Program-made: the position numbers and the translations under genes
Part shown: positions 40,501-55,100 of the stretch, piece after piece
Layout of the letters: each line of letters opens with the position of its first letter
Numbering within the stretch: position 1 is the stretch's first letter
Notes under the pieces: generated by a model
Database searches by the model: none
What the model saw: only the letters and a program-made list of their open reading frames with translations
Told to the model about the DNA's origin: nothing
Source: Lasioglossum baleicum
Lineage: Eukaryota > Arthropoda > Insecta > Hymenoptera > Halictidae
Direction of reading: 5' to 3'
Length of the DNA stretch: 64,000 bases
NCBI RefSeq assembly: GCF_051020765.1
Contig: NW_027469179.1
Span: 124,001-188,000 of the forward strand

Positions 40501-43500
40501 TTGATAGCACTGCCAATTGACATAAAGCCAAACACTTTACCTAAGGTCTTACCATCCGCGAACCTCACCTGCTGCATCGAGAGTATAACTTTATGTACAC
40601 TGAAAAAAATTAGTATTCATTTTATTAACGAGTACCGCAATTTAGTGCATGAACTAAACGATCGAGAGTCAAATCGCTCGAGAAAGTTACCACGTTCTGT
40701 GAGAGACGAACGGCTTACTCTATAGCTTCACATATACTGTGACTCGGAGAGGCTAACCAGATAGTCCGGGAATAAATCCGCTGGACGGTATTGGCGATAG
40801 GCACCTTAATTCACAGTATGAATATTAATGTAGAGTGCCACGCTGTTGTAGAAAGTTACACATTACGAAGGATATCATTTATAACGAAGATCATACATTC
40901 GAGAAGCTATCCCACTGCAGCAGGTGCCTCGCTTCGTGCGCAAGGAAACGGACTAGTAGACACTTTAGCAGACGGAAACTTTAACTGCATGTCTCAATAG
41001 GAAGATGGAGGGTCAAATCGTTCGTAAACGTTACCACATCTTTTGACAGACGCATGGCTAAGGCAACAGCGTCACCCATCCAGTGATTCCGAGCGTCAAA
41101 TCAGGTATTTCCAGAACAAATCCGCTGAACAGTACTGGCAATGAACGCCATAATTCATGTTTTCAAATTTAGAGTACAGCATCACGCCGTTTGAGAACGT
41201 TACCAATTGGTATGAACTTAAACGTTTTACCGACGGCCTTGCCTTTCGCGAACGTCATCCGCTTCATCGAGAGTATAACTTCGTGTTCAGAGAAAATAAT
41301 GGTATTCATTTCAGTGATGGGCACCATAACTTCATGTATGAATTAGAAAATCGATTGTCCAACGGCTCGAGAACTTTGACACCTTCTCTGAGAGACAACT
41401 CGGCTAACGCAATCGCTACACCTATCCTGTGTTATACCGAGCGCCAACCCGCTATTCCGTGAGTAAATCCGCTGTACATTATTGGCAATAGACATCCTAG
41501 TTCACGATATACATATTAACGGACACTGTCAAACCCTTGTAGATAGTTACTTACTGGTATACTGTAAATCATTTTAACGATGACTACACATTCCGAGTAC
41601 CAAACACGCTGCATCGAGAGTATAACTTCGTGTCCAGAAAACAAATTAGTATACCTTTTAATTACGGGTACCTTAATTTCATGTAAGAATTGGAAGATCG
41701 AGAGGCAACCTTCCCTGAGCGTTACAAGTATCTTTGATAGTCGCACAGCTAAGTCAATAGCTTCATCCATCCTGTGTTACCGAGTGCCAAAGCAGGTATT
41801 GCGGGATTAAATCCACTGAACAGTATGGCAGCAGAAAACTTAATTCTCGGCACGAATGTTATAGTTGAGAGTCAAACCGTCGGAGAACATTACGAATTGG
41901 TATAAAGTAATACTTTAACGAATACCCTGTCTTCCTGGAACCAAACCGCTGCAGCGAGTGTTTTGATAGTGCTCACGGAAACAATTGAGTTGTCAGTTTA
42001 GCAGAGGCACACCTTATATTCAAATATGTATTGGAAGATCGAGTGTCAAATCGTTCGAGATCGTTGTAGCTTCTTTCCGAGTCGAACGGCTTAGACAACA
42101 GCTTCGCATATCCTGTGATTCCGACTGTCAAACCAGATATTCCTGGACTAAATGCGCTATACATAATTGGCAATAGACACCTGAATTCGCGGTTTGAATA
42201 CTGGAGCAGGCTGGGAAGCGTCGTGGAACATTACCTATTGGTGTACGGTCAAACTTCATGCAGAATGCCTTAACCTCCGAAATCCAACCCGCTGTATCAA
42301 GAGTATACCATCGTGTCCAGTGAAACAAATTAGTATACATTTTAGTGGCGGGCACTCTCAATTCCATGTGTGATTCCGAAGATCGAGGGTCAAACCGGTC
42401 AAGAACGTTACTACCTTCCTCTAAGTCGAACAGCTAAGTCAATAGCTTCACCTATACTGTTACTCCGATATTCAAACCAGGTATTCCTGGAATCAATCCT
42501 ATGCTACTGGCGATGGACACCTTAATTCGCGGTTGGAGTACAAAAGTACACAGCCTAACCCTTGTCCATCGATTCCGATTGGTATTATGTCAAACATTCT
42601 ATCGAAGACCTTACCATCCGAGAACCTAACTCGCTGTATCGAGAGCATAACTTCGTGTTCAGAGGATCAAATTAGTAAACGTTTTTGAGACTGGGATCCA
42701 AACTTCAAGTATAAATTAGACGGTCGATGGTCAATCCATTTGAGAACGTTATCACCTTCTTTGAGAGTCGAGTGGCTAAATCAGTAGCTTGACCTATCCT
42801 GTGATTTCGAGAGACAAACCAGGTACTCCGGAACGAAATCCGCTGTACAGTATTAGCGATATACACCCTACTTCCTAGTATAAGTATAAATGTGCAGTGT
42901 CAAATATTTGTGCAATGTTACCTATGGGTATAGCGTCAATCTTCTTACCGAAGGGCTTACCCTCCGATATGATAAGCTTCTGTATCGATAGTCTAAACTC
43001 GTGTTCAGAGAAACATCCTATTATTCCTTTTAGTGACGGGCACCTTCTTTTTGTGTATGAATCAGAAGATCGATAGGCATACTCTTCCAGAACGGTACTA
43101 CTTTATGTGAGATTCGCACATCTAAGTCATTAGCATAATCTATCCAGCTATTGCGAAAGTGAAACCAGGTATTCCGGGATTAAATCGGCTGAACGGTATT
43201 GGAAACAGACACCCTTCTTCACGGTTTGAATATTAAAGTAGAGCGTCAAGCCGTAGTCGAACATTACATATTCGTCTTGGGGTAATCTTCTTACTGAATA
43301 GCTTACCTATCGAAAGAGGTATCAGCACTATCAAGAGTATAACTTCATGACCAGAGAATGGAATTAGATCTCATTGCTGAGACGGGCAACTTAACATCAT
43401 GTATGAATTAGAAGGATGAGGATCAATCCACACGAGAACGTTGCCACCTTCTGTGAAATACAAACAGCTAAGTGTGCAGCATCACGTATCCTGTGATTCC

Positions 43501-46500
43501 TGGAGTCAACAAAGTTATTCCGGGAGTAAATCTGCAGCACGGTAATTGGCAATCGACAATTCATTTCATGGTTTGAATATTAAAATAGTGCGTTACACCG
43601 TGTGAGAACGCTGCTAGTTACTTTAAAGTCAAACGATATATCGAATGCCCTACCGTCCGAGATGCTAACCCGCCGTATGGAGCGTGGAGCATAGCGTTCA
43701 AGGATACACATTAGTACTAAATTTAGCGTCGGCACCATAACTTCATATACGAATAAGAAGATCGATAGTTAGACCGTTCGACATCGTTACCACATTCATG
43801 GATAGTCGCATAGCTAAGGCAATAGTTTCACATTCCCAGCGATTCCGAGAGCCATACAAGTCATTACTGGATTAAATCCGCTAAATAATATAGGCAATTG
43901 GACTCCGTAATTCACGGTATGAATACTACAGTAGACAGTCAGCTTGTCGGAGATTATTATTAATTGGTATAGAGTCACTCTATTTACCGAAGGCCTTACC
44001 ATCCGAGAATGTAACTCGCTGCACCGAGATAATAATTTCGAGACTTCGGAAACCAATTAGTATACATTTTAGTGACAAACACCTTAATCTCGTGTACGAA
44101 TTAGAAGAGCGAGGTTCAAACCGATCCACAACATTACCTCCTTCTCCGAGAACCGAACTTCTAGATCAACAGCTGGAACCATCTTGTGATTCCGAAGGTC
44201 AAAGAAGGTATTCCGGGAGTCAATTCGCTGTGCACTACTGGCAACGGACACCTTAATTCACAGTATGAATGTTAAGATGGATCGCTAAACCTATGTAGAA
44301 CTTTACCCATTGAGGTAGAGTCAAACTTCTTACAGAATGCCTCACCTACCGTGTACCATACCCGCCGTATCGAGAGTATAACTTTGTGCTCAGAGAAACA
44401 CATTAGTTTACATTTTAACAACGGGCACTCTAATTTCATGTGTGGATTAGAAGATCGAGAGGCAAACTGTTCGAGATGGTTTTTACCCACTTTGCGATTC
44501 GAAAGCCTAAGTTAATAGCTTCACGTATCCTGGGATTCCGAGATGCAAACTAGCTACTCCGGCAGAAAATACCTCGTTCAATATTAATAAACACCTTAAT
44601 TCTCGGAATGAATATTAATGCAGACCGTCATACCTTTGTAGAGCGTTAAGTAATTAAATAAAGTCATACGTTTTTCAAAAAATCTAACCTTCCGTGACGA
44701 TAACCCCCTTTATATAGAGCATGACTTCGTGTTCAGAGAAGTAAATTAGAATACATTTTGGCGACGGGCATCTTAATTTCAGTTACGGATTTGAAGAAGG
44801 AGGGACAAACCGTTCAGGAACGTTACCACCTTCATTGAGAGACGAACGAATAAGTCAATAGCTTCTCGTTTCCAGTGAGTCTGAGAGTCAATGCAGGTAT
44901 TGTAGGAGTAAGTCCGCTGATTGGTATTGCCCAGAGACACCTTAATTCACGGTTTGAATAGTAATGAAGAGAGTCTAACCGTTTTAGAGCATTGCCAGTA
45001 TGTATGAAGACACACACATTAGAGATGGCCTTTCCCACGGAGAAACAGTCCAGCCGTTTCGAGAGTACATCCTCGTGTTCAGAGGTATGAACTGGTATAC
45101 AATTTAGTGACGAGCACAGTAATTTCATGCATGAATTAGAAGATCACGCGTCAAACCGTACGGGAACGTTACCTCATTCTCTGAGAGACGAACGGTTATG
45201 TCAATAGCTACACTTATCCATTGAATGCGAGAGACAAACCGGGCATTCCGTGAGTAAACAAGCTGAACAGTGATGGCATTTGTCACCTTAATTCATGGCC
45301 TGAATACGAAAGTAGTGCGACAATCCGTTTGAGGGCGTTACCAGTTGGAATGATGTCAAACGTTCTACAGAAATCCGTACCCTCCGAAAGTCTAACGCGT
45401 CGTATCGCCCGTATAATCTGGAGTTAAGTGGAATATATTACTGTAAATTTTAGTGATGGCCACCTTAATTTCATGAATGAATTCAAAGATCGATTGTCAA
45501 ACCGTTCGAGAACGTTACCGCCTTTCTTGAGAGTCGAACGGATAAGTCATCAGTTTCTCCTGTCCTGTGTTTCCGAAGGACGAACCAGGCATTCCGAGAG
45601 AAGCAATACTGTACATTATTGGCATTGGACATCTTAATTCACGGCATAAATATTTAGGTACACAGCCTATCCCTTGTAGAACGTTTCCTATTTGTATAAA
45701 GGCAAACAATTTATCGAAAACCGTGCCGTGCGTGAACCTAACCGTCTGAATCGAAAGTAGAACATCGTGTTTAGAGAAACACATTGGTATACATTTTAGT
45801 GACGGCACCTTAAATTCATGTATGAATTTGAATATCGAGCGACAAACCGATCGAGAACGTTACCATTCTCTTTGATGGCCGAACGGCTATGTTTACAGCT
45901 TCAGCTATCCTCTGATTCTGAGAGTCACAGAAGGTGTTCCGCGAATAAATTCACACAACAGAATTAGCAATAGACAACTAATATCACGGTTGGAATATTG
46001 ATGTAGGGATTCCAACTGTTTGAGAACATTACCAATTGGAATGAAGCCGTTCCTTTTTACTCAGTTTGAAACCTTCCGAGAACCCAACCCGCTGCAGCGA
46101 TTGTGATCCTTAGTTTTCACAGGATCAAATTATTACACATTTTAGAAGGCGGTTCCATTATTTTCATGCATATATAGGAATGTCGAGGCCAAACATTTCG
46201 AGAACGTTGCCACCATCTTTGATATTGGCACAGCTACGTCAATACCTTCAACTGTCCTGTGATACAGATAGTCAATCCAGGTATTCTTGGAGTACATCCG
46301 CTCTACAGCATTTGCAATAGACACCTTAATTCACGATTTGAATAATAATGCCACACGTCAAATCATTGTAGAACGTTACCTATTCGTATAGCGTCAAACT
46401 TTATACCGAAGGCCTATCGATCCGAGAAGCCAAACCCGCTGTATGGACTCTCATGCTTGTCATTCAGGGAATAAAATTAGTAGATATTCTGGTAGGCGGA

Positions 46501-47034
46501 CACATTGTTTTCATGTAGGTGTAACAAAATCGAGACTGAAACAACTCGAGAATGTTACCACTCTATTTGTGATTCGAATGGCTAAGTCAATAGCTTCACC
46601 TATCCAGACATTCTGAGAGAAAAGCTAGGCATTCCGTGAGTAACTCCGCTGTTCAGTATCGGCATTAGACGCCCCATATCACAGTATAAATATTAAAGTG
46701 CAGAGTCAAACCGTTCATGAATAATTCTTATTGGTATAGAGTCCAACTTTTAACCGAAAGCCGAGACGATACCCAGCTGTATCGAGGGTATAACTTCGTT
46801 TTCGGGGAAGAAAATTCATATACGCATTATTTACGGGTACCATTATTTCATGTATGTTCTAGTAGATCGGCGGTCAGTCCGTTCGAGAACATTACCACCT
46901 TCGTTGGAATTCGAGGAGCTAAGCCAATAGCTTCACCTGACCTTTGATTCCGGAAGTCACACCAGATGTTCCTGGAGTAAATGCAATGAACAGTGATGGA
47001 AATACCCTACCTTAGTTCACGGTTTGAATATTAA

Positions 47035-47075
47035 TGTAAAGTGTCAAACCGTTCGATAACGCTTCAACCCCCTTT
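47035..47075 (+). repeat. A/B hybrid core with loss of one half-unit
   Basis: Half A (TATTAATGTAAAGTGTCAAA) passes through the core CCGTTCGATAACGC directly into the half-B tail (TTTTTAGTGTCTAACGGC). The anchor step is 171 bp, 175 bp short of a full unit. It is the clearest A/B exchange in the window. Confidence 0.8.
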
Positions 47076-47618
47076 TTAGTGTCTAACGGCTTAGTCTCTT
47101 GCTTCACCAATCGTGTGATACTTAGAGTCAAATCACGTAATCCGGGAAAGAGACCGCTGGAGTTTATTGGCAACTGACACCTTAATTCACGGCAAAATAT
47201 TAATGTGGAGAGTCAAACCGATGAAGGACATTACCAATGCGCATAAAATCGTTCCTTTTACCGAAAACCATACCTACCGGGATCCTAACCCGCTGTAGGG
47301 AGTGTCCTGCTTAATGTGCTCGGAATCAAATTGGTAGATCTATTAGAGCAGGGTCACCACATGTTTGTGTATAAATATCATGATCGAGAGTCAAAACGAT
47401 CGAGAACGTTACCACCTTCTATGAGAGACGGACTGCAAAGACAATAGCTTCATTTATCCTACGATTCGGAGAAGCAATCCAAGTATTCCGTAAGTAAGTC
47501 CGTTGAACAGTATGGGTAATAGACACATTAAATCACGGTTTGAAAACCAATGAATGCAGCCAAGCAGCTGTAGATCATTACCGATTGGTGAACGGCCAAT
47601 GTCCTAACAGAATGCCTG

Positions 47619-47631
47619 CCCCCCCCCCCCC
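47619..47631. repeat. C13 homopolymer
   Basis: Thirteen consecutive C between AATGCCTG and GGAGAAACT, where the consensus has CCTTACCTTCCGAGAA. The unit is 353 bp. It is by far the longest C run in the window. Confidence 0.9.
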
Positions 47632-50600
47632 GGAGAAACTAACCCGCAGTATTGTATGTATTACATCCTGTTCAGAGATACGAACTAGTATACATTTACT
47701 CACGAGCACATTAATTTCATGAACCAATTTGAAGATCGACTTTGAAGCGGATCGAGAACATTACCACGTGCTGTAAGACACGAACGGCTAAGTCAATTGC
47801 TTCAACCATCCGGTGATTCCCAGAGTCAATCCGGGAAACAGAGAGTAAATCCGCTGAAAAGTTTTGGCAATAGACACAATAATTCACAGTGTGAATATTG
47901 AAAAAGAGCGGTAAACCGTTTGTGAACATTACCAAGTTTTTTAAAGTCAAGCGTTTTACCGAAGGCCGTACCTTCCGCGTACCTCACCCTGTTCATCGAG
48001 AGTATAAATTCGTGTTCAGGGGATAAAGTTAGTGAATATTTTATTGACGGTGGCCTTAACTTCATTATGAATAAGAAGATCAAGTGTTAAACCGATCGAG
48101 AATGTTACCTCCTACTTCTTGAGAAGAACGGATAAGACAACAGCATAATTTATACTTTGAGTCTGAGATCCAAACCAGGTATTGCGGAATTGAATGCATT
48201 ATGCAGTACAGGCAATAGACACCTTAATTCTCGGTATGAATATTGACGAAGAGCGTCAAACCGTTTGAGAATGCTACAAATTGGTATAATCTAATACTCT
48301 TCAACGGCTGCCTTACCTTCCGAGAATATAACCCGCAGTATCGTCGGTATGACTTCCTGTTCATAGAATCCAATTAGTAAACATTTCAGTGACGGGCGAG
48401 TTAATTTAATCTTTGAATTTGAAGGTGGAGTGTCAAACCGTTCGAGAACGTTACCAGCTTCGTCGGGAATCGAACGGCTGCGTGAATGGCTTCACCGATA
48501 TTCGTGGGTCGGAGAGTCATGCCAGGAATTTCCGGATAAAGTCCGCTGAAACGTATCCGCATCAGACACCTTAGTTCACAATTTGTATATTAAATAAGAG
48601 GGTCAACACGTTGGAGAACATAACCAATTTTCATAAAGTCATTCTACCTACCGAATACCTAACCTTCCTTGTACCCACGCGTTGTGTCGAATATCATGCT
48701 TAGTGTCCATGGAAACCAATTAGTAGACTTTTTAGCAGACGCACTGGATTGTTTCATGTATGAATAGCAAAATCGAGAGTCAAACCGTTGCAGAACTATT
48801 CCACCTTTCTTGAAATCCCCACATCTAAGTCAATAGCATCTCCTATCCTGCGATTGCGTGAGTCAGACAAGTCATTCTACGCGCGAGTGCGCTGAACAAT
48901 ATTGGAAATAGATATCGTAATTCAAGGCATAAATATTATGGTTGAGCGTCAAACCGTCGGTGAGCATTACGAATTGGTATAAAGCCATTCTGTTCAACCA
49001 ATACCTTACAATCCGAGAACGCAAGTTGCCGTAGCGATTGTACTGCTTTGGGTTCACAGGTAGGAATAAGTAGATATTTTCGCAGACAGACATATTATTT
49101 TCATGAAACAGTAGAATATTCGGTTGTCAAACGGTTCAAGGACGGTACCACTTTCTTTGCTAGCCGCACAGCCTTGTCAATAGCATGTCCTATCCAGTGA
49201 TTCCGAAATTTAAACCAAGTATCCCTGGGATAAATGTGCTGATGAGTATTGGCAATAGACACCTGGGATCACGGTTTGAATATTAGAGAAGACCATCAAG
49301 TCTTTGTAGAACATTACCTATACTTGGAGGGTTAAACTTATACAGAATGTCTTTCCCTCCGAAAAATTGAACAAGTGAATCGAAAGTATAACATCGTATT
49401 CAAGGTACGAGGTAGTATAAATTTTAGTGACGAGCACGTTAATTTCATGCATGAATTATAAGATCGAGGTTCAAACTCGAGAACGTTACCACGACCTGTG
49501 AGAGACGAGCGGCTGAGTCAATTGCTTCATCCATCTTGCGAATGAAAAAGTCAAACATGGTATTCCGGGAGTAAATCCGCTGAACAGTATTGGCAATAGA
49601 TACATTAACTCACGTTTTGAATATTCAAGCAGACAGTCAGACCGATGAAGAACCTTACCTATTGGTATAGAGTCAAACATTTTACCGATAGCCCAACCAT
49701 CGGAGACCCTAACCAGCTGTATCGAGGGTATAATTTCGTATTTAGAGAAACACATCATTATACGTTTTTGTGACGGCACCGTAAATTCATGGATGAAATA
49801 GAAGATCGATGGTCAAACCGTTTGAGAACGTTACCATTCTCTTTGTGAATAGGACATCTAGATGAATAGCTTCAGCAGTCGTGTGATTCTGAGAGGCAAA
49901 TTAGGTAATCCGGGCGTAAATCCGCAGTATTGGCAATAAACAGATTAGTACACGGTTCGAATATTAAAGCAGATCGTCAAATCGATGTAGGTTGTAACCA
50001 ACTGCTACAAACTCAAACGCCTTACCGAAGACATTATCCCCCGTGAAACTATCCGCCTATATCCAGAGTATAACTTCGTGTTCAGGAAAAGAAGTTAGTC
50101 ACCATTTCAGTGACTAGCACATTAACTTCATGTACGAATTATAAGATCTAGCATCAGACCGCTCGAGAACGTTGCCTCATTTTGTGAGGGGCGAACGGCT
50201 AAGTGAATAGCTTTACCTGCCCCGAGACTCCAAGATTGAAACTAGGTATTCCAGGAGCAAATTACCCGAACAGCATTGGCAAACGACACCTGGGCTCTCG
50301 GTTTGAAAATTAAAATATTGCGTCACAGGGTTTGATAGCGTTACAAATTGCCATAAAGTCAAAAGTATTATCGAAGGCGATACCGTCCGCGAACATCATC
50401 CGCGTCATCAAGGGTATAACACCGTTTTCCGAGGAATGAATTAGTGTACATTTAAGTGAAGAACACCATGATTTGATACATGAACTAGAAAGTCGAATGT
50501 CAAACCATTCGAGACCGTTACCACCTTCTTCGACAGTCGATACCGCTAAGTAAATGGCTTCACCTATCCAGTGATTCCGTAAGTAGGTAATCCGCTGCTA

Positions 50601-52093
50601 CACCCGCTGTACAGTATTGGCGTTAGACACGCTATTTCAGTGTATGAATATTAGGGTAGAGTGTTCAACCTATCGGTGAACATTACCAGTTGGTATATGG
50701 TCAATTTTCTTTCGGAAAAATTTACCGTCCGAGAATCTAACCCTCTGTATCGAGAGTACAACTTCGTGTTTCAAGAAGCAAATTTGTATCAAGTTTAGTT
50801 ACGGGCAACCTAATTCCGTATATGAATAAGAAGAGAGATAGTCAAACCGTTCGAAAACGATACCCCGATATTTGAGTGTCAAAATATGGGGGTCAAAAGC
50901 TTCACCTGTCATTTATTTCCGAGAGTCATACCAGAAATTCCGGGAGCCCATCCGCTGCACAGTATTGGTAACTGACTCCTTAACTCACGGTTCTAATATT
51001 AATGTACAGCGTAAAACCGATGTAGAACTTTACATATTCCTATAGAATCAAACCTTTTACCGAAAGCCTAATCAACCGAGTAGTCCATGCCGTTGTAGGA
51101 AGTGCCTTGTTTAGTGGAAAGGAAACATATCAGTTTATATATTTTAGGCGCGCGCCAAGATTTCATGTATGAATTAGAAGATCGAGGGTCAACACGTTCG
51201 AGAACGCTACCATTTTAGTTGAGAATCGAACCGCTTAGATAATAGCTTCACCTATCCTATGGTTCCGAGAGGCAAACCAGGTATTCCTGAAAATAAACCG
51301 CAGAACAGTAATGGCATTACACACTCTAATTCACGGATTTAATATTGTAGTAGAGCATCAGTCCACTTGCGAACGTTTCCTGTTGCAATACAGTCAAAAC
51401 TTTACTAAAGGCCTTACCATCCGAGAAGCTAACCCAATATATCAAGAGTATAACTTCGTGTGCAGAGAAGCCCATTAGTATACAATTTAGTGACAGGCCC
51501 TATAATTTCATTTTTGAATTACAAGTTCACGGGTCAAATATTTCGACAACGTTACCTCCTTGCTTGACTGCCAAACGGCTAAGTCAATAGCTTCATCTGT
51601 CTTGTGATTCCGATAGTCCAACCAGGTACTGCAGAAGAAAATCTGCAGTGCCGCATAGGCATCATACACCCAATTAGTTGATATAAATATTATGCTCCAG
51701 TGCCCAGACGATCTATATCGTTACGAATTGGTATAGGGTCAAACCTTTTGCCTAATATCTTGCCACCAGAGAATGTAACCCGCTGTAGCTAGTGTATAAC
51801 TTCATGACCGAAGAAGCATATTAGTATACACTTTAGTGACGGGAACCATAATATCATGTATGAATTAGAAGATCGATGTGTCAAACCGCTCGAGTACGTT
51901 ACCACCGTCTTTGAGAGACGAACGGCTAAGTCAATAGCTTCACATACGCCGAGATTCCGAGAATCAAAGCAGGTATTCCGGGAGCAAATACGCTAAACAG
52001 TTTTGGCAATAGACACCTTAATTCATGCTATGTATACTGAAGCAGACCGTGATACCGTTGTAGAACGATACCTAATGCTGTAGAGTCAAACTC

Positions 52094-52112
52094 TATCGCG
52101 AAGTGTTAAGGT
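52094..52112. other. Orientation junction 5 (+ to -)
   Basis: The + half-A tail (TAGAGTCAAACTCTATCGCG) abuts - half B (GTTAAGGTGCCCGTCACTAA) at about 52,103. The phases differ by roughly half a unit. Confidence 0.83.
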
Positions 52113-55100
52113 GCCCGTCACTAAATTATTTTCCAATTTGTATCGCTGAATACGAACTTATACCCTCGATACAGCGGATTATGTTCTCTGAAGGTAATGT
52201 ATCAGGTAAATAGAATGCCCTTATGCCAATTGGTAACGTACTCAAACGATTTTACGTTCGAATTTGTTAATCATACCGTGTATTCAGGTGTCTATTTTTA
52301 ACACCGTTCAGCTGATTTACTCCTGGAATACACAGATTGACTCTCGGAATCACAAAAATATGTGATGCTATTGACACAGCGTTCGATTTTCAAAAAAGGT
52401 GGTAACGATCTCGAACAGATATTCAGTTGATCTTCGAATTCCTACGCTATGTTAAGGTGCCCGACACTAAAATGAAGACTAATTTCTTTCTCTGAACAGA
52501 AATTATACTCCCGATACTGCGGGTTAGCTTCTCGGAAGGAAAGGCCTTCGTTTAAAAGTTTGATTCCACACGAATAGGTAATCTGCTACAACGGCTTGAC
52601 TGTTTACTTTAACATTTATACCGTGAAATGGGATGCCTAGTGCCCATACTGAGCGACAGATTTACTCGCGGAATACCTGATTTGACGCTCGCAATCATAG
52701 GATAGGTGAAGTAATAGCCATAGCCCTTCGAACCCATAGTGGGTGGTAACGTTCTCGAACGATTTGACACTCGAACTTCGAATTCATTCCTGGAATTAAG
52801 GTTCCCGCCGCGAGAATTTATAGTAATTTTTTCCACTGAACTCGGTGATATACTCTCGATATAGCGTGTTAGATTAACGGTAGGTAAGGCTTTCGGTGAA
52901 AGGTTTGTCTCGATACAAATTGGTATGGTTCTCAAAAAGTTTGGCGCTCTACTTTAATATTGAAAGCGCGAATTATGCTGCCTATTCCCAATAATATTCA
53001 GTGAATTGACTCTAGGAATATCTGGTTTGACTATAGGAATAACAAAAGAGGTGAAGCTATTGAGAAGGCCGTTCGTCTCTCAAAGAATGTGGGATCGTTC
53101 TAGAAGTGTTTGACTGCCGATCTTTCTATTCATACACGAAAATAAGTAGTTTTTCTGCTGAAATGTATACTAATTTGTATCTCTGAACAGACAGCGATAT
53201 TCACGATACAGTAGGTTTTCATCGCAGACGGTATGGTCTTCGGATAGAAGTGTTAAGTGTACTTAAATGTTCATACCGTGAATTAAGGTGTATATTGCCA
53301 GTACTTTAAAGTGCATTTAATCCCGTAATCCCTGATTTGGCTCTCGAACTTATACGATAGACTAAGCTATTGACTTTGTCTTTCTATACACAATGGAGGT
53401 GGTAACGCTCCTGAACCGTTTTCCTCTCGATCTTCTAATCCATATATGAAATTTAGGGGTTCCGTTGCTAAAATGTAAACTCTGAGCACAATATTATACT
53501 CTCGATACGGCGGGTTTGATTCACGGTAGGTAAGGCTCTTTGTAAAAAGTTTGACATTACATCAATAGGTAAAGTTATACAATGGTTGCGATCTATCTTA
53601 ATATTCATACCGTGAATTAAGGTGTCCTTTGTCAGTAGTGTAAAGCGGATTGACTCCCGGAATACCTACGTTGACCTATGGAATCACAGGATAGTTGTAG
53701 CTATTGATCTAGAAGTTCGGTTCTCGAAGAAGGCGGTAACGTTGTGGAACGATTAAACGCTCGCACTTCTAATTGGTACACGAAATTAAGGTGTACTGCA
53801 ATAAAATATATACTAATTTGTTTACTTGGACACGAAATTATTATCTCGTTGCAGCGAGTCAAATTATCGGACGGTAAGGCCTTCGGTAATAAGAGTGCCT
53901 CTATACCAGTTGATAATGGTCACCGACAGACTGACTCTCTACCTTAATATTCATACCGTGAATTATGGTGTTAATTGCCTATATAATTCGGTGGATTTAC
54001 TCCAGTAATGACTTATTTGACTCTCGGAATCCCGGAATTGGTGAAGCCATTGATTTAGCCGTTCGACTCTCAGCGATGTTGGTCAGGTTCTCGATCCGAT
54101 TGACACTCGTCCTTCTAATTCATACAGGAAGTTAAGGTGGCCGTTGCTGATGTGGATACAACATGGCTTCTCTGAACACGAAGTTATACTCACTATACGG
54201 CGTGTCATCTTCTCGGTCGGTAATGTCATCGACAGAGAGATTGATTCTATACCAAAACGTATCATTCAACGACAGTTTAACTCGGGTCATTAATTTTTAT
54301 ACCGTTATATAGGGTAAATGATGCCAATACTGCAGAGCAGATTGACTCCCGTCAAACCTGATTTGACTTTCGGAATCAAAGGACATGGCTTCGCGGCTGC
54401 GACGCTCAAAGGCGGTGGTAACGTTCACGATTGGTTTCGCCCTCGATTTTGTAATTTACACATGAAATTATGGAGCCCGTCACTGTAATGTTAACTAATT
54501 TGCTTCTCTGGACACAAAGCTATACTCTCGATACAGCGGGTTAGCTTCTCGGGCGGTAAGGTATTCGGCAAAACGATTGACTTTATCGCAATTAGTAACG
54601 TTCTAACACAGTGTGACGCTATATTTTAATATTCATCCGAGAATTGAGGTACCTATTGCCAATACTGTACAGCGCATATACTACTGGAATGCCTGGTTTG
54701 ACTTCTCCGAATCACAGGACGAATGAATTTATAGACTTAGCCGTTCTAATCTGAAAGAACGGGGTAGCTTCATCCGACGGTTTGACGCTGGAGGTTCTTA
54801 CTCATAAAGAAATTAAGGACCCCCGTCACTAAAATGTTTACTAACATACATCTCTCAACACGAAGATATACTTTCGATGCAGCGGGATAGCTTCTCCGAA
54901 GGTAAGCCTATCTTCAGAGTGTTTAACTCTGTACCAATAGGTATCGTTTATACAATGTTTTGACTCCGAACTTCAATATTCATACCGTGGATTCAGGTGT
55001 CGAATGCTAATACTGTACCGCGGATTTACTCCCGGAATACCTCGTTTGACTTTCGAAATCTCAGAATAGGTAAAGCTATTCAATTGACCATTACGTCTCA

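Larger units (their letters stand above)
37566..52102 (+). repeat. Satellite block 5, + orientation (42 anchors)
   Basis: The most regular stretch of the window. From 37973 to 46613 the anchor steps stay within 341-348 bp without exception. From 46950 to 47121 the step is 171 bp, a clean loss of one half-unit. The step to 47819 is 353 bp, because of a 13-C run. From there to 51958 the steps return to 341-348 bp. The first unit after the left junction lacks about 37 bp near 37,633. It contains the + run (about 48.56-49.4 kb) that is collinear with block 7. No gene was seen. Confidence 0.94.
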
